From NCBI GenBank assembly GCA_009731375.1, contig BJOX01000065.1:1004072-1068071 (forward strand): a stretch of 64,000 nucleotides of DNA. The letters run 5' to 3'. Positions 19,590 to 31,682 of the stretch are shown here, in pieces (the stretch's first letter is position 1; every line of letters starts with the position of its first letter). The notes below the pieces were generated by a model. That model had not been told where the DNA came from. It searched no databases and saw only the letters and a program-made list of their open reading frames with translations. A program made the translations under genes and the position numbers. This stretch comes from Paulinella micropora (Eukaryota > Cercozoa > Imbricatea > Euglyphida).

Positions 19590-19735
19590 GTAGTTCTGAA
19601 GAAGAAGAAGAAGAAGAGGAGTCCGAAGCTCATGATTTCTTCTTCTTCTTCTTCTTCTTCTTCTTCTTCTTCTTCTTCTTCTTCTTCTTCTTCTGATTCT
19701 TCTGATTCTTTTTCTTCTTCTTTTTCTAAGTGGGA
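19590..19735. repeat. (GAA)n then (TTC)n trinucleotide repeats
   Basis: A GAA run (19596-19620) is followed after a short spacer by a TTC run (19636-19730), so the two could pair as a foldback. Translation gives poly-Glu then poly-Phe or poly-Ser depending on frame. Confidence 0.9.
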
Positions 19736-19988
19736 CGATGTTACTGGCAGTGCATTCATCAACAGTCGCAAGCCCCTTGCGTCTGAGATGCAAGCAGAGA
19801 ACGAGGAACAGGAGTTGAAAGCAGACGAGAGAGGGAGACAGAGATTGCAAGAAGAAGCACGACCAAGAGAAAAAGAGAGAGAGAACAAGGCTCTACAAAA
19901 AGAAGTGAAGGAAGACAGACAAGTAGTGACAGGCAAGGTGAGTGAAGAGGTAGGAGGGGGAAAGGAGGGGGGGTCAAAAGCAAGTGTA

Positions 19989-20019
<31 letters not shown>

Positions 20020-20510
20020 CTTCTTCTTCTTCTTCTTCTTCTTCTTCTTCTTCTTCTTCCTCCTCCTCCTCCTCCTCCTCCTCCTCCTCCTTTGATTGCC
20101 TCGTTGAGGTAGCATGCTCGGCATCAAGTTCACCAACACGTGTGGGTGATCCGGTCGAAGCACGATCGAGCTTGGAGAGCACTGTATTAGCGCACCATCA
20201 GACTAACTCCGCGGAGCCGGGGGTACCTGTTGACACAGATAAAGGTGGTCAGCAGACTCAGCGAGCACCGCAGACGGAGGAGGGGAACAACAAGGGGAGG
20301 AGGGGAGCAACAGGCGAAGAAGGGGATCCGGAGGATGATAAGGAGGGGGGTGATGAGAATGAGGGTGGGGATGATGAGGATAAAGAAAGAACAAGAGGAC
20401 ATGGGGACGATGATGAGGATGATAATGAGCAGGATGATGAGGAGCAGGAACATGTGATGCAGGAGGAGAATAATGAGGAGGATGAGGATGATGATGAGGT
20501 GGGAAAGCCG
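19632..20510 (+). CDS. Low-complexity Ser/Glu/Asp-rich ORF, possible 5' exon
   Basis: Frame open for about 290 codons up to the N gap (20511-20607). It consists of poly-Ser encoded by TTC/TCC repeats (19636-19730, 19990-20090), a charged stretch (about 19790-19930, QEEARPREKERE) and an acidic Asp/Glu tail. The two non-repeat parts look like real protein, but the composition makes coding potential hard to judge. It may be the 5' part of the gene whose exons follow at 20.7-24.2 kb. Acidic frames after the gap contain stops, so continuity is unproven. Confidence 0.3.
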
Positions 20511-20607
20511 NNNNNNNNNNNNNNNNNNNNNNNNNNNNNNNNNNNNNNNNNNNNNNNNNNNNNNNNNNNNNNNNNNNNNNNNNNNNNNNNNNNNNNNNNN
20601 NNNNNNN
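20511..20607. other. 97-N assembly gap
   Basis: Flanked by GAT/GAG repeat and a G-run; probably an unresolved trinucleotide array. Confidence 0.95.
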
Positions 20608-20700
20608 AAAAGCAAGGGGGGGGGGGATGATGAGGACGAGCGTGATGAGGGGCATGGGAAGGATGATGATGATTAGGATGAGGATGATGATGAGGATTAG

Positions 20701-21146
20701 GATCATGTGATGAGGGAGGGGGATAATGAGGAGGATGGGAAGCAGTCGAAGAGCGGCCAGGGGACTAATAACAGCATGGGGAAGCCGCGGAGGAAGAAAC
20801 CGCAGGGAGAGGCTCACGATTCACTATCAAGTGTCAGCCGACCGAGCATCGACGACCAAAAGACGCTATGGGTCATGGCACTTTGCAAGTAAGCACCTCA
20901 GTGCAAGCAACAATGGTTGCTCATTGTAGATATCATCACTGTGTGTCCAGTGTTTCATGGTTCCGCGTTAGGTACCCATGGATTCTATCGCATTCGCAGC
21001 CTGACTGTTCCTTGCAGTCAGATCTTCTACGCTGCCTGGCAGCAATGCTTTGCAAGAGGCGATACGACAAGGATGGCAATGTGCACCATCAGGCTTTTCT
21101 CTCTCTCTCTCAGAGCTCTCTCTCTCTCTCTCCCTTTCTCTCTCTC

Positions 21147-21178
<32 letters not shown>

Positions 21179-21250
21179 ATTTATTTATTTATTTATTTCT
21201 TCTTCTTCTTCTTCTTCTTCTTCTTCTTCATCATCATCATCATCATCTCG

Positions 21251-21283
<33 letters not shown>

Positions 21284-24218
21284 CTCTCCCCCCCCCCCCC
21301 CCCCCCCCCCCCTTTCTTTTTCCCCCCCCCCCCCCCCNNNNNNNNNNNNNNNNNNNNNNNNNNNNNNNNNNNNNNNNNNNNNNNNNNNNNNNNNNNNNNN
21401 NNNNNNNNNNNNNNNNNNNNNNNNNNNNNNNNNNNNNNNNNNNNNNNNNNNNNNNNNNNNNNNNNNNNNNNNCCCCCCCCCCCTGTCTCTCTCTCTCTGT
21501 CTTTCTACCTCCCCCTCAGGTACTCTTTGAAGAACCGTGCTGGAAGCGAAACTTTCAGGGCATTCGTTTGAAAGTGGCAAAGGCGGTGTGTGCGACCAGG
21601 AAGGAGCTAGATGCCTAACATGAAGGCAATTACGTTGCCTATCGTGAAACAACGGTTGTTCCTGTCCGGTATAAGCACAGCCTGTCCAATGCGATCAAGC
21701 AGAAGATTGCATGGAATGATGCCCGATGTTCGATATTGCAGTGGCAGCCTGTCTATCACCTGCAAGCGTTTGTATCAGGTGTGGAAACACAGGGCTTCCA
21801 ACTATATCGTCATGGCTGCAGAATGTTCCCAGGTGACTTGGGTACCGAGGAAAATTTGCATTTGCTGCAGAAGACAGCCGCCGCAATGATTCATCCGGGG
21901 CCGGGAAAGATAAGAGAGCCAGTAGTGGGATCCACAGCCAACCAGTGGACGATAGATGTTTACGGCGTCGACGGCGTCTGCAGCAAGGCTCGGTACCCCA
22001 GTTTCAGAGTGAGGCGTCCATTGAACTCCAGCGGAGACTCGTGGCGATGGGCCAGTACCTGGCAGCGAGGATAGGAGAGTATGCTACGGTACCCGCAGGG
22101 TTCAAGGTTTCTCTGGCCCTGATCAACTGGCCTGACCCAGACGCGCCCTTGGATGGCCCACCTCCGCATCATATTTGGCAGCCGAAGTATAAGTGGGCCA
22201 AGCAGCATTCGTATGAGTTCGTTTCAGCCACCTCGCAGCTCTGGCACGCGGATGGAGGCTGACTAGTTTGGTGCGGTATACGTAGTTATGGTTTCAGATG
22301 ATTAAGCAACTTCTGATTGCTTGTAATCTTGCGCGTGTAACTGTTGTGTAATCTGTGTTGCCTGCTAATTTGTATCTGTGTTGTAGGTAGGTTTATATTT
22401 AGGTGCTAATTTGTACCTTCCAGTGCCCAAGAAGAAGGTTAATGAGGTTGAGGATGTAACAGATGGACCTCGCCGGACACGAAATACAATGTCCAGGACG
22501 GCGGAGAATCCATATGCGTGGCAGCAACAGGATGAGCAAACCTTCACATTGGGAAGTATCGCCCTTACCGGTGGTTTGCTTGCCAGTACCGCATCGCCTT
22601 TCGTGGAAGGAAGGGGAGGATCGGAGTTTGTGTCTAACGTTCAGACTGACTTTAAAGCGCACACGAAAGGGAGAGTGTCGGAAGCCATCGCACATCAAAA
22701 GGTTCCTGGTGAGCCTGACATTGTGTACTTGAAGCAATCGAGGGGGTGCCGCTGGTGTTAAGGTCGCAAAAGGGGTAACGTGCTTTGTTAGTTAGATGCG
22801 CAAGCATATGTGTAATGGTATGCTGTTGATTTTAGGCTCCTGTGGAGGTTCCGTAAGCACGGCGATCGACCCAACGCAAAGGCTTACAATATTTTTGTTG
22901 TTAATCCATTGAAAAGTGCATTGCCTTCGCTTTGGGTAAGCGAGCTCCCTTGTCTGTGGATCCAACTAGTGCATATTGTGTTCACAGGAGCTTTACAGGC
23001 AAAAGAACCCAGGATGTAAGGAGGCCCTTGTGGGCACAGCTAAGAATCAGGATCCAGAAGACTTGGAGAAGAGTCGGAAGGTCGCGTTCGTTTGAATACG
23101 CGGTTCATACAGGATTGTTCTCGGTATCACAGATTTCTTTATCTGCGCCGATCAAGAATGTGTAACTTGTGTGATGGTCGTGCAGATTTGACATATGCAT
23201 GCCCTTCGTGACGTATCTAACGTCAGATTCAGTGAACGGGAAACGGGGGAGGAGATCAGACAAGGCTTTTGAGGCAGAGGATAGATCGTACAAGGTTACA
23301 AGACTCATTAAGCATCCTCGTGCCTGGTGCGCTCTCGTTGTGGACTACGTCGAGGGGTTGTCGGCAGCATATCCTGCTGCATGGCCATCACTGTCGATGA
23401 ATTGCCAATCGTACGCGAGCGCATTAACAAACGTGGCACATTATAGTCAGCTGGCTATGGAGCTTGTTTCCATACCTGAAATTTATTTCGAGGCTCCGTA
23501 TTGCATAGTAAAGATGAATGCCGCTAATCTGGGATGTTTAGAGACTGTGTTGTATACATTGTCGATTGCTAGTAGTTCGTATCGACAATGCGATCTGCCT
23601 GTAGTGCATGTGTCGGGTCGTATACCTTCTTGGGCATTACCGGCGGGGCAGGAAAGGCAAGCGGGATCGCTAAGGGTGTTCAGCGACGTTGGTTTGGCTG
23701 CATGTGGCTGCTGCCAGGCGACGTCAGCATATGGTACAATGGCTGCGGATTCTCAGCCGATTCCGAACACATTGATAGCGTACGATCAGACCAACTACTT
23801 CATCGAAACGTCGGTTGCGTATCAGCAATGTCTGAAAGATTTAAGAAACAAGCACGGCGGCCCTCTCGCCTTTCAGAACTACCACAAGGTTCCTGTCATG
23901 CAAGAACTGATTGACGCTATGAAATTCATGGGTCCGGAAGAACCTGGGTGCCGCCAACCAGGAGACTATGCAATCCCGCAGCCAGGAGACATCAAGGGTA
24001 TAGATCCGCGCATACAGTATGCAGGCACATACGGCAGAAATGATATAGTACATTTCCAGTTCTGTCTAGCAGAGGAGGGTACGGACGGGGTGGGGGAGAC
24101 GAAGGGGAAGACGAAGAGGCCCAGAGAAAGTGGAGATGCAGGAAAGCAACCACCAGCGAGCTCGGATAAGGGTCCAGTTGCCAAGCGACAACGTAATACG
24201 CGTGGCAATTGCAAATAG
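20701..24218 (+). pseudogene. Unrecognised spliced gene, broken in places
   Basis: Several open blocks are bounded by good splice signals. The block ending at 20888 (donor CAA/GTAAGC) reads in frame into one starting after TTGCAG at 21017 (QIFYAAWQQC). Blocks follow at 21522-21975, 22422-22707 (PKKKVNEVEDV; donor GTGAGC), 22836-22934 (acceptor TTTTAG, donor GTAAGC; LLWRFRKHGD), about 23003-23080, and 23186-24218. The last exon is open for 340 codons and ends in a basic, Lys/Arg-rich tail (PVAKRQRN) like a nuclear localisation signal. A TAA interrupts the frame near 21616 and the frame shifts near 21975, so the locus looks damaged or carries further introns. I do not recognise the family; it may be a host gene or a transposon-derived one. 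Confidence 0.4.
21095..21520. repeat. (CT)n/(TTC)n/poly-C tract with 135-N gap
   Basis: Pyrimidine repeats (CT, CTTT, ATTT, TTC, CAT units) grade into poly-C on both sides of the N gap at 21338-21472. It probably lies within an intron of the surrounding spliced gene, because a CCCCTCAG acceptor follows at 21514-21521. Confidence 0.9.
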
Positions 24219-24960
24219 AATGGTTGATTATTTATTACTACAGTGTCAAAGTTTTCTCTGTTTATAACTATTAATATATTTTGCTAGAATACATCTCTAC
24301 CTGTGGCAAGTATTCTTTTATTAAAGTTGTGTATGCGTAAAGTAAATATATTAAACTTTAAAGGATCCTCTTGTTTCCACTGTATCAAAGTATTGACAGG
24401 TCGACCAGCATAATAATAATAACTTAAGTATTATTAAAATTGCTTGGTATTAGGGACTTTCAGCTAACGATCATTGCAAAACTGCGGTATAATAATATGG
24501 GGGTGCATCATTAGCTTCTGTTTGGTTGGGTGCCACCGGAAATGGCGGGGAAGGGGCCATTTCCTCTGCAGTGTTAGAAATAGGATCTGGGAGACTTCCA
24601 CGAGTGAATTCCCGAAAAAACCAATAGCGTAATAACGATGTAGTATACCGTGGGTGTTACACCGCTTCCCACTCGGCTCTATGATTGAGTGACAAGTATT
24701 CTACTAAAACAGTGCTTGCGAATAATGATGAGAAGGAAATTGTTCGAAAAAGGTGACTGTACCGTTAGCATCAATGAATGAGTTCCGCACCGACTCAGAT
24801 TCCTCCTCCAGCTAATTTTCAACGATAAGCTTTAGGGACCTCAGGTGTCCGTGATCACCTCTCTGCAGTTTATTAATATTAAAAGGCATACGAAAGGTAC
24901 ACGGCGTTTTGCATAGTCAATTGTGAGGCGTATTGCGTGGTGCAACGTTAACGCGAAAGG
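24219..24960. other. Stretch without recognised gene
   Basis: AT-rich sequence of about 740 bases after the last exon of the unrecognised gene. No domain-bearing ORF, RNA gene or repeat boundary is visible. Confidence 0.5.
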
Positions 24961-25034
24961 TATTCTTCTTTTCTTTCATTTCCTTTTCTTTCCGAGCCTT
25001 GGCTCCTCTTTGTGCTCTGCCTTTCTTTTCTTCC

Positions 25035-25215
25035 AAGAAGAAGAAGAAGACGAAGAAGAAGAAGAAGAAGAAGAAGAAGAAGAAGAAGAAGAAGAAGAAG
25101 AAGAAGAAGAAGAAGAAGAAGAAGAAGAAGAAGAAGAAGACGAAGAAGAAGAAGAAGAAGAAGAAGAAGAAGAAGAAGAAGAAGAAGAAGAAGAAGAAGA
25201 AGAAGAAAAAGAAGA
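25035..25215. repeat. (GAA)n microsatellite
   Basis: About 60 GAA units with GAC interruptions at 25050 and 25140. It gives poly-Glu, poly-Lys or poly-Arg in the three frames. Confidence 0.97.
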
Positions 25216-25420
25216 CATAACAGGCACGATGCTAATAGTATTGCAGTTCAACCTGGTGGATGGCTCCACTTATACACATAAGTTTTGGGTGGTACCAGCG
25301 TATTCGGGAGGGTTGTTATGGAGCTTGGACGCACTAAGGCGTATGCGCACACATATTGATTGCTATGGTGGGATTGCAACTGTACGATATCGATACACTA
25401 CCCGGAGTGCGAAGATATTG
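25216..25420 (+). pseudogene. Retropepsin-like fragment of a Ty3/gypsy pol
   Basis: About 65 codons in frame with the poly-Glu tract resemble the part of gypsy Pol after the protease active site: FNLVDGSTYTHKFWVVPAYSG, then LDALRRMRTHID. The equivalent in copy 1 is FKLKSARVYRMDLYVVPGYHG, then YDQLATMGAVID. The active-site segment itself is missing (replaced by the GAA tract) and the frame closes at 25444. It is a remnant of a different gypsy lineage. Confidence 0.5.
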
Positions 25421-25738
25421 ATTTTAAAATCAATATTAATATAGATCAAAAATCAATATTAATATTGAAGAAAATATTGATTTTATATAGCAGATTTTGC
25501 TGCTGGGCCGGCAGTGTAACTTAAAAAAACTCACCTAGTGGCACCGGATACCTTAAATTCAGCTTTCAATACTTTTTTTAAAAACAAAAAATCAATATTT
25601 TTTTGGCAAAAATCAATATTTTTCTCGATAGATATTGAGTGCTTCTTTTTTCAATATTGCTCACTGGTGGCTAGGCATCTGCCAGCTCTAAGTCCAGTGC
25701 AATATTTTCTTTTTTTTAAAATTGAAATATTGCTTTTT
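25408..25738. repeat. AT-rich cluster of TCAATATT palindromes
   Basis: Contains the perfect palindrome ATTGATTTTAAAATCAAT (about 25417-25434) and many further copies of ATCAATATT or its complement up to the start of the LTR at 25739. It fills the gap between the protease-like fragment and gypsy copy 2. No ORF. Confidence 0.7.
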
Positions 25739-25954
25739 TGTGGACATCACCCCCCGAATTATCCGGTAAAAACTTATTTATAGATTTCGTCTGGCCGGAC
25801 ACGTCTGAAATGCCAATTTGATCCTGGTCTTTTGGCTGCTTTTTGTCTTTGCGTCACTGAGCTAATATAACGAGACATCATTCTCTTTTTGAGGACTGTG
25901 TTTGGTTACATTACCGACTTACTCTTCCATTGAGCTATCGTTGGGGATAGTACA
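25739..25954 (+). repeat. 5' LTR of gypsy copy 2
   Basis: 216 bp, starting TGTGGACATCACCCCCCG and ending GGGGATAGTACA. It aligns with the copy 1 LTR over the shared core GAGCTAATATAACGAGACAT and the GAGGACTGTGTTTGGTT block, but with many differences, so the two elements belong to different subfamilies. Confidence 0.85.
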
Positions 25955-26528
25955 TTTGGAGTCCATAGCTAAAGGCTGATTTCTTTTCTGATCTGTCGTA
26001 CAGAGATCAGATAAGCACAAATTTATTTTTTGCTGATCTGTCGCACAGACATCAGACGAAAACAAACACTCCTACTCATCCTCAAACAAAAAACTCACAA
26101 ACAAGCAATCAATTTGTCACAAGCTGGCATAACCTTTAGCCCTTGTGCACATTTGGCTTCTGTGTGCTTTTCTACAAGACACCAGACCACACCTACTCCA
26201 CTCCCTCTTGCTGCTTGCATAAAGCCAAGTAGGACAAGTGCGCAACAAACATCAAACAAACACGCAGACAGAGGAGAAACGAGCAAAGCACTCCCACTCT
26301 CTGTTCTGAATCATTTTCCTTGCATTTTCTCTGCAGAAACCAGAGGAAATTACACATCTCTCACACAAGAGCAAGACAAGTATCGAAGCACTGTCCGACG
26401 ACAGACTGACTTCCACAAAACAGCTCTTTTGACCAAACTATCGTTATCTCTGTGTAGGGCCTGACGCCCCATAACTATTTCAACAGAGAAAAGGAAGAAG
26501 GAGAAGAAGGTTGCATAGAGTGATAAGA

Positions 26529-26606
26529 AAAAAAAAAAAAAAAAAAAAAAAAAAAAANNNNNNNNNNCACAACCACTTACCTTACGAAAAAAAAAGTTAA
26601 AAAAAA

Positions 26607-26669
<63 letters not shown>
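26529..26669. other. Poly-A tract with 10-N gap in the leader of copy 2
   Basis: Two long A-runs (26529-26557 and 26600-26669) flank an N gap at 26558-26567. The tract sits 25 bases before the gag ATG. It may be an inserted poly-A tail or an assembly problem. Confidence 0.85.
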
Positions 26670-26670
<1 letters not shown>

Positions 26671-26694
26671 CAGACGAGACTCTCATAACATAAG

Positions 26695-29327
26695 ATGGAA
26701 GACGAGAATGAGCAGGCTGGTGTGACACCAACTGATTATGGTCCTAGTGAGGGAGGAGAGGAGCAGGAGACTCAGAACTGAGAAGAGAGGGGGGATAGAG
26801 ATGGAGAGGAGAGAGAGGAGTATACGTATACAGCCGATGTAGAGTCGACAGGGGGGGGTGATGCACAAGAAGCGAGTGCAGGTCAGACTGGAGGCTCTCC
26901 ACTGACAGAGGCAGAGAGAGAGGGGATGGAGGATGTTGGCCAGAATGTCCCAAATACATGGGAACAGTTGGCTACATATGATGATGAAGAGTCCTTCTTC
27001 CTTAACTACCCAACCTATTATCAAACACACATATACATTCCTTACGAGAAAAGGAATAGACCAGGACAAGGTCAAAGCAACCTCCTGATCGAAATTTTCG
27101 GTCTTGCGAAGCCTCTCTTCAACAAAGTGAGGTTTGAACACGAAAGCCTGAGTGCCATTGCAGGATATCAAGTATGGAGGCACTCTTACACTGTGCGACA
27201 TATACGATATATCTGCAACACTCTACGCTGCTGTGCTCGTTGCGGAATTTCATGAACGCACAACTTGACATACAGTGGAAAAATAAACGCACAACTGCAG
27301 CATGGCTGTCTGTCTGTGGTGTCCCCACTGATATCAAGAATCTAGAAAGAAAGTTCGAAGGTAGAAACCAAAGTGGCATTGAGTTTGCCCTTGAGGCTTT
27401 TGTAACTGCCTTCACACGGGCTTACAACGAAATGTACAAAGCACTGAAAGACAACACAAGGCAACATCCTGTTTACGAGGAGGTTGACCAGTCTTGTCAG
27501 GTGCTTGAACGCCTCACACAACTCCATAAGGGCCTCTTTGAGGGGAAGGAGCAAAAACCAACATGGAAGCAACGGGCCCACACGAAGAATCACACTCTCA
27601 TTAAAGGCCCTCTCACAACAATCCCAAATAATAACAGAGCTGATAAGTCTTCCATGAGAGAAAAGGCACACTTCCTCTCTAGTGCCACAGGGCTTGCGCA
27701 GTTCGTGACTCATCTAGCACGACAGGTGAAAGAAGAAGAGACGAGACAGAAAGAGGACAAGGAGCAGAAGGAGAAGATAGCTGTGGCAATGGCAGCACGG
27801 GTGGCTCCACAGCCAACGGCTCCACCTACCACATCTAACCCAGCTCCCAAGAAAGCAGGAGGAGGACCCTCAGGAGGAGGACCCCAAGGAGGAGGGACAG
27901 TAATTAACTTGACTGACTCCCAGGAAAAAAAGCAGGCGCTGCAGGCAGCCCTAGCTAAAATCAAAATTGGAAGAGGGGGCCTTAAGCTCTATGCTATCAC
28001 TGCCAATGAGGCTGACACAGAGAAGACCCTCATGACTAAGTTCAATGAGATGGACAGATGCTTCCAGCAAAACCAGTGTGAGGTGGAGCAGGAGTATGAA
28101 GTCCTAGAACATCTCTGTGATCGATCCCTCCTTGGAGCTGGTTTTGATCGTATAACTTACGAGAAGTACAGAGGAGAGGAGGAGCTAGCAAGGAAAGGTG
28201 GACATGCAGAGATGAGTTGTACTCTGGCCATTGCTGCCCTCATTCGATACTTTAAGGCAAGTGGATACCAACACTTGTGCACGGGCACATTGATTGGGTT
28301 TGAAATTTTCGACTTAGTATCGGAGCAGTTGCAGTCTGTCACTCAGCTTGCATCTGTCTTAACAAATGTGGGCACCCAGTACACTCTCTTTTATAACCAC
28401 AAAGCCATACTCCTATATTTCCTCAGTGCTTTGCACGTCTACAACAAAAATAAGCTCACACTGCTCATGCAAGACTGCAAAACCTTCGACAAGGTAAAGC
28501 ACTTGAACTTTTTGGAGATGAGCGTCTTTGAGGCCACGACTAAGGCCGTGAGCCCAAAAATGTTGTAGACCGAGGTAATGACCGCTTGTCAGAGGCTCGA
28601 CAGCCAGACAGCATCCTTGATCGGTTCTGCATCGGCTTCTGCTCAACCGCAAGCCGCACATACGCAACGATCTCTAGGAAAGCGGCCAAGAGAAAACAGT
28701 CGTGAAGCTAACACACCTTGTATTCGTTGGTGGGCACGGGCACAATGCTTCAAACACATAAATAAAAAATGCCCGTACAACCACGATGTCGAGGACACCC
28801 GCATCCGAAACACACTCCTCAAGAACGTACGGTCGGACGAAACCAACACCGTCGCCGTTCTGCGCCGACTGCGCAATGATCAGGGGTGGAAATTACAGGA
28901 TGTCGCGGACCATGACCACGAACTAGCTGACGCGATCAATTCTCTTTTCGCTAGAGATGATCAGAAGACGGCAGCCATAGAAGCCGCAAGTGGAGGAAGA
29001 GGTGGAACACGAGGTAGAGGAGGAGGGAGAGGAATCCATCGAGGAGGAGGAGCCCCTTTCGCACGAGGCACATACACTCGCGGGGTGGAGAGAGAATTTG
29101 TCAGAAGAGGAGGAGGAAGAGGTGTATTTCAAGGTAGGGGAGGAGGAAGATGGGTTGGCCGAGGTGGATACGGCAGTGCAGAGCGCCCGTACCACAGAGA
29201 TGGGGGCTGGGCAGACGGCTCGAGCTCAAGCTCGAGTTCCCCAGCACCACAGGCCTATGCGACATCAGGCGCAACCACTACCGACACTGATGCCGACTCA
29301 GGTAACAGATTTGAGGTAGTCCAATGA
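26695..29327 (+). pseudogene. gag: Gag of gypsy copy 2 (stops and a frameshift)
   Basis: Starts at ATG 26695 (MEDENEQAG). An in-frame TGA lies near 26779, a frame change near 27200, and an in-frame TAG at 28566. The rest aligns with copy 1 Gag: the helical capsid-like region, a Pro-rich linker (about 27800-27900), the segment SGYQHLCTGTLIGFEIF shared with copy 1, a CCCH finger near 28720-28790 spaced Cys-x8-Cys-x7-Cys-x3-His, and an Arg/Gly-rich tail. It ends with EVVQ then TGA, as copy 1 ends with EVVE then TGA. The conserved finger in two diverged copies argues that it is functional in the family. Confidence 0.85.
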
Positions 29328-29331
29328 CTAG
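29325..29331 (+). promoter_or_regulatory. Leaky-stop context UGA CUA G (copy 2)
   Basis: The gag TGA is followed by CTA G and by an open frame in the same phase through 29379 and on into pol. This is the classic UGA-CUA readthrough context. The site is conserved in position with copy 1. Confidence 0.7.
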
Positions 29332-31639
29332 AGAAGGAGGGAGAAAACAGAACAACAAACATTGCACAATACATCGTTGTGCAGGTCCCAACCAAGGGTA
29401 CCAGTGAGTCTAAGAGCCCACAGGCCACAGACAAACTCAAAGGTAGTACAATACCAGTACACCCATCACGACAACAAACAGTGCATGCTGCTAATAGGCA
29501 GGCGAGTCAAGCGCTGGCAAAGAGAAAGCAGGCGGGCCTGTCGCAGCCACAGCCGAAGAAAGTAAGAATAGAACCGGCAATCAATCTTATCAACTTGCCG
29601 AGACAGACAATAGACAAGGAGGATGGAGGACATCAACCTCTCCTCACGGTCTCAAACAGAGAAAGCAAGGACAATCATCCTTCGCCTGTGAACAATACCC
29701 AAAAAGACATTAGCAAAACGGCGGAAAGGGAGGAGGATGCGAACTTCGAGAAAAGGATACAGATTTTAGAACACAAGCTCCTTGTATTGGCCTTAAAAAG
29801 TCACCGGCCAGACGCTTTATGCTATACAAACCTTTTTTGTGAAACATTAAATACCTTTATAAACGTTGGTAATGATACTATGGCGAATATTAATATTGTC
29901 GGCCAGAAATTTACTACGAAACACCATGAGTGGTTAGAAACTAATATGAAAAAATCATCTGGCACCTTGAAAGGAGTTAGTAGTCGGACGGATATAACGG
30001 GCATCATCACTTTAAATTTTAAATTGAAATCCGGACGAGTATATCGAGTGGACTTGTACGTTGTCCCCGAATACCACGGATCTGTTCTTTTGTCGTACGA
30101 CCAACTGGCGACAATAAACGTAGTGATTATTGCGCCGCCAAAAGAATCATATACGGCGTACAGCCAGGAGAAGAATACACTGTCGACTCTCTCCATGCTA
30201 TTGACTCATACGAGGCCCTACACCTAGGGGTAGCATCGGAAGGGAAACAGGTGGCCATTACACACGCATATGATGCATATATGCCAACGGACGCGGTGTC
30301 TAAAGATGGTTCAACCCTGTCAGACAAGAGAGAGGCGGAGGTCTATACGGCTACAGTCCCTACACAATGGGATAAAAAGTCGATAGACGATCTCCTTGAA
30401 AAGAGGAAAGAGGAGATTATATGCATGGGAAAAAGGTGCCCATCGCTGGTGAGATTTGAAGAAGGAGCAGGGGCCGATGTATATATTACCAACGGGTATT
30501 GCTTTCACGTAAAGGTGGAAGAAAAGGACAGACAAGAGTTTGTACCGAGGAGAAGGGGACGACTCCCTGATATCCCCGCAGAAGATATTAAAAGCTTTAT
30601 TACGAATTCTGGGGTGACGAGCCTACGTGGCCGCGCTCACTGACAGAAGTGAAAAAGTGCTTGCGCACTCTTTTTGAAAATAATAAACCATATACGGTCA
30701 TACTCCCGTACAATGAGAAGGCGATATGGGCGCAGGAGATACGGGACCGGCTTATTGATCATCCGATAATGGTGCCCTCACGGAAGCAACACTTAGTGGT
30801 GGCTTGTCGTCTCGGGACTCGTGAGCAGAGCAGTGCATACAAGCGGAAGCTCAGAGACCAGGACAAGTTGAAATTGATTCCTGAAGCATTCACATACTTC
30901 GATAGTTTCTCCCGAAAAGCTCCGTTGCAATATGCGAGATTAATAGACATGTTGGTAGGTCTGGCGGAGGACGACGAACCAGACACTGCCACATATGAAA
31001 AAACGGGAATGGACGATATATCAGAAGAAGAGTTGGGCTTGGAGGAGGACAGAGCACCCCTCAAGCATCACAAGAGAATGTCAGAGGAGGAGTTTAAGGC
31101 GGCGATAGACGAGAAATTGGCAGGAGGAGCAGGTACGGAGAAGGAGAAAGAGGTTTTGAAAGAGAGATTGAAGGCGAACAAAATGGTTGTTGACCCCCCT
31201 CAAGCGGGAGGTGTCAAGCCGGAAGACTTCACTGCGGTTATTTGTAATATACCAGGTGCTGAGCCTTGCCCGGCGCCACGACGGGCAAATCTGAGTATAC
31301 ATGAAGCAAAGATCGCAGAAGAACAAGCACGACAGTTACTCGATGAGGATTTCATTGAGAGATCGACATCTCCAATAGTTTCCCAACCGAGACTGGTGCC
31401 TAAACCGGGAGGAGAATGGCGCTTAACGGTTAACTATGCCCGCGTCAATAAAATTTTAGAGGAGGAACGAAATCCATTACCTACTCTTGAAGAAGGAAGG
31501 CGAGTATTGCGGAACGCCAAGCTATACTCAGTCATTGATCTGAAGAATGGCTTCTGGCAAATTCCACTGGATGAAAAGTCCAGATGGCTGACTGCATTGT
31601 AGTAGGAATGGAGATATATCAGTGGAAAGTACCTCCCTC
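29328..31639 (+). pseudogene. pol: Pol of gypsy copy 2, frameshifted and truncated in RT
   Basis: Aligns with copy 1 Pol from its N-terminus: DTMANINIVG protease-like motif near 29876-29905, then the inter-domain segment and the start of RT (LTVNYARVNK, SVIDLKNGFWQIPL). Frame changes are visible near 30125 and 30605 and again near 31595. Similarity ends at about 31639, before the YIDD catalytic box, so no active RT can be made. Confidence 0.9.
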
Positions 31640-31682
31640 GCCTTTCCTTCCGTTTTGGCGTAGAGCTACCTCTGATGGGATA

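Larger units (their letters stand above)
25739..31639 (+). mobile_element. Decayed, 3'-truncated Ty3/gypsy element (copy 2)
   Basis: Same family as copy 1: related LTR (25739-25954), TTTGGAGTCCA primer site, gag with CCCH finger, in-frame TGA, pol. Similarity to copy 1 Pol runs to the RT segment corresponding to YQWKV and stops abruptly at about 31639, where unrelated GC-rich sequence begins. The rest of RT, RNase H, integrase and the 3' LTR are not found in the window. Stops and frameshifts in gag and pol show it is inactive. Confidence 0.9.

Noticed and set aside
24933-25281. Poly-Lys, poly-Arg, poly-Glu and poly-Ser ORFs
   Set aside because: Products of the GAA microsatellite in different frames.
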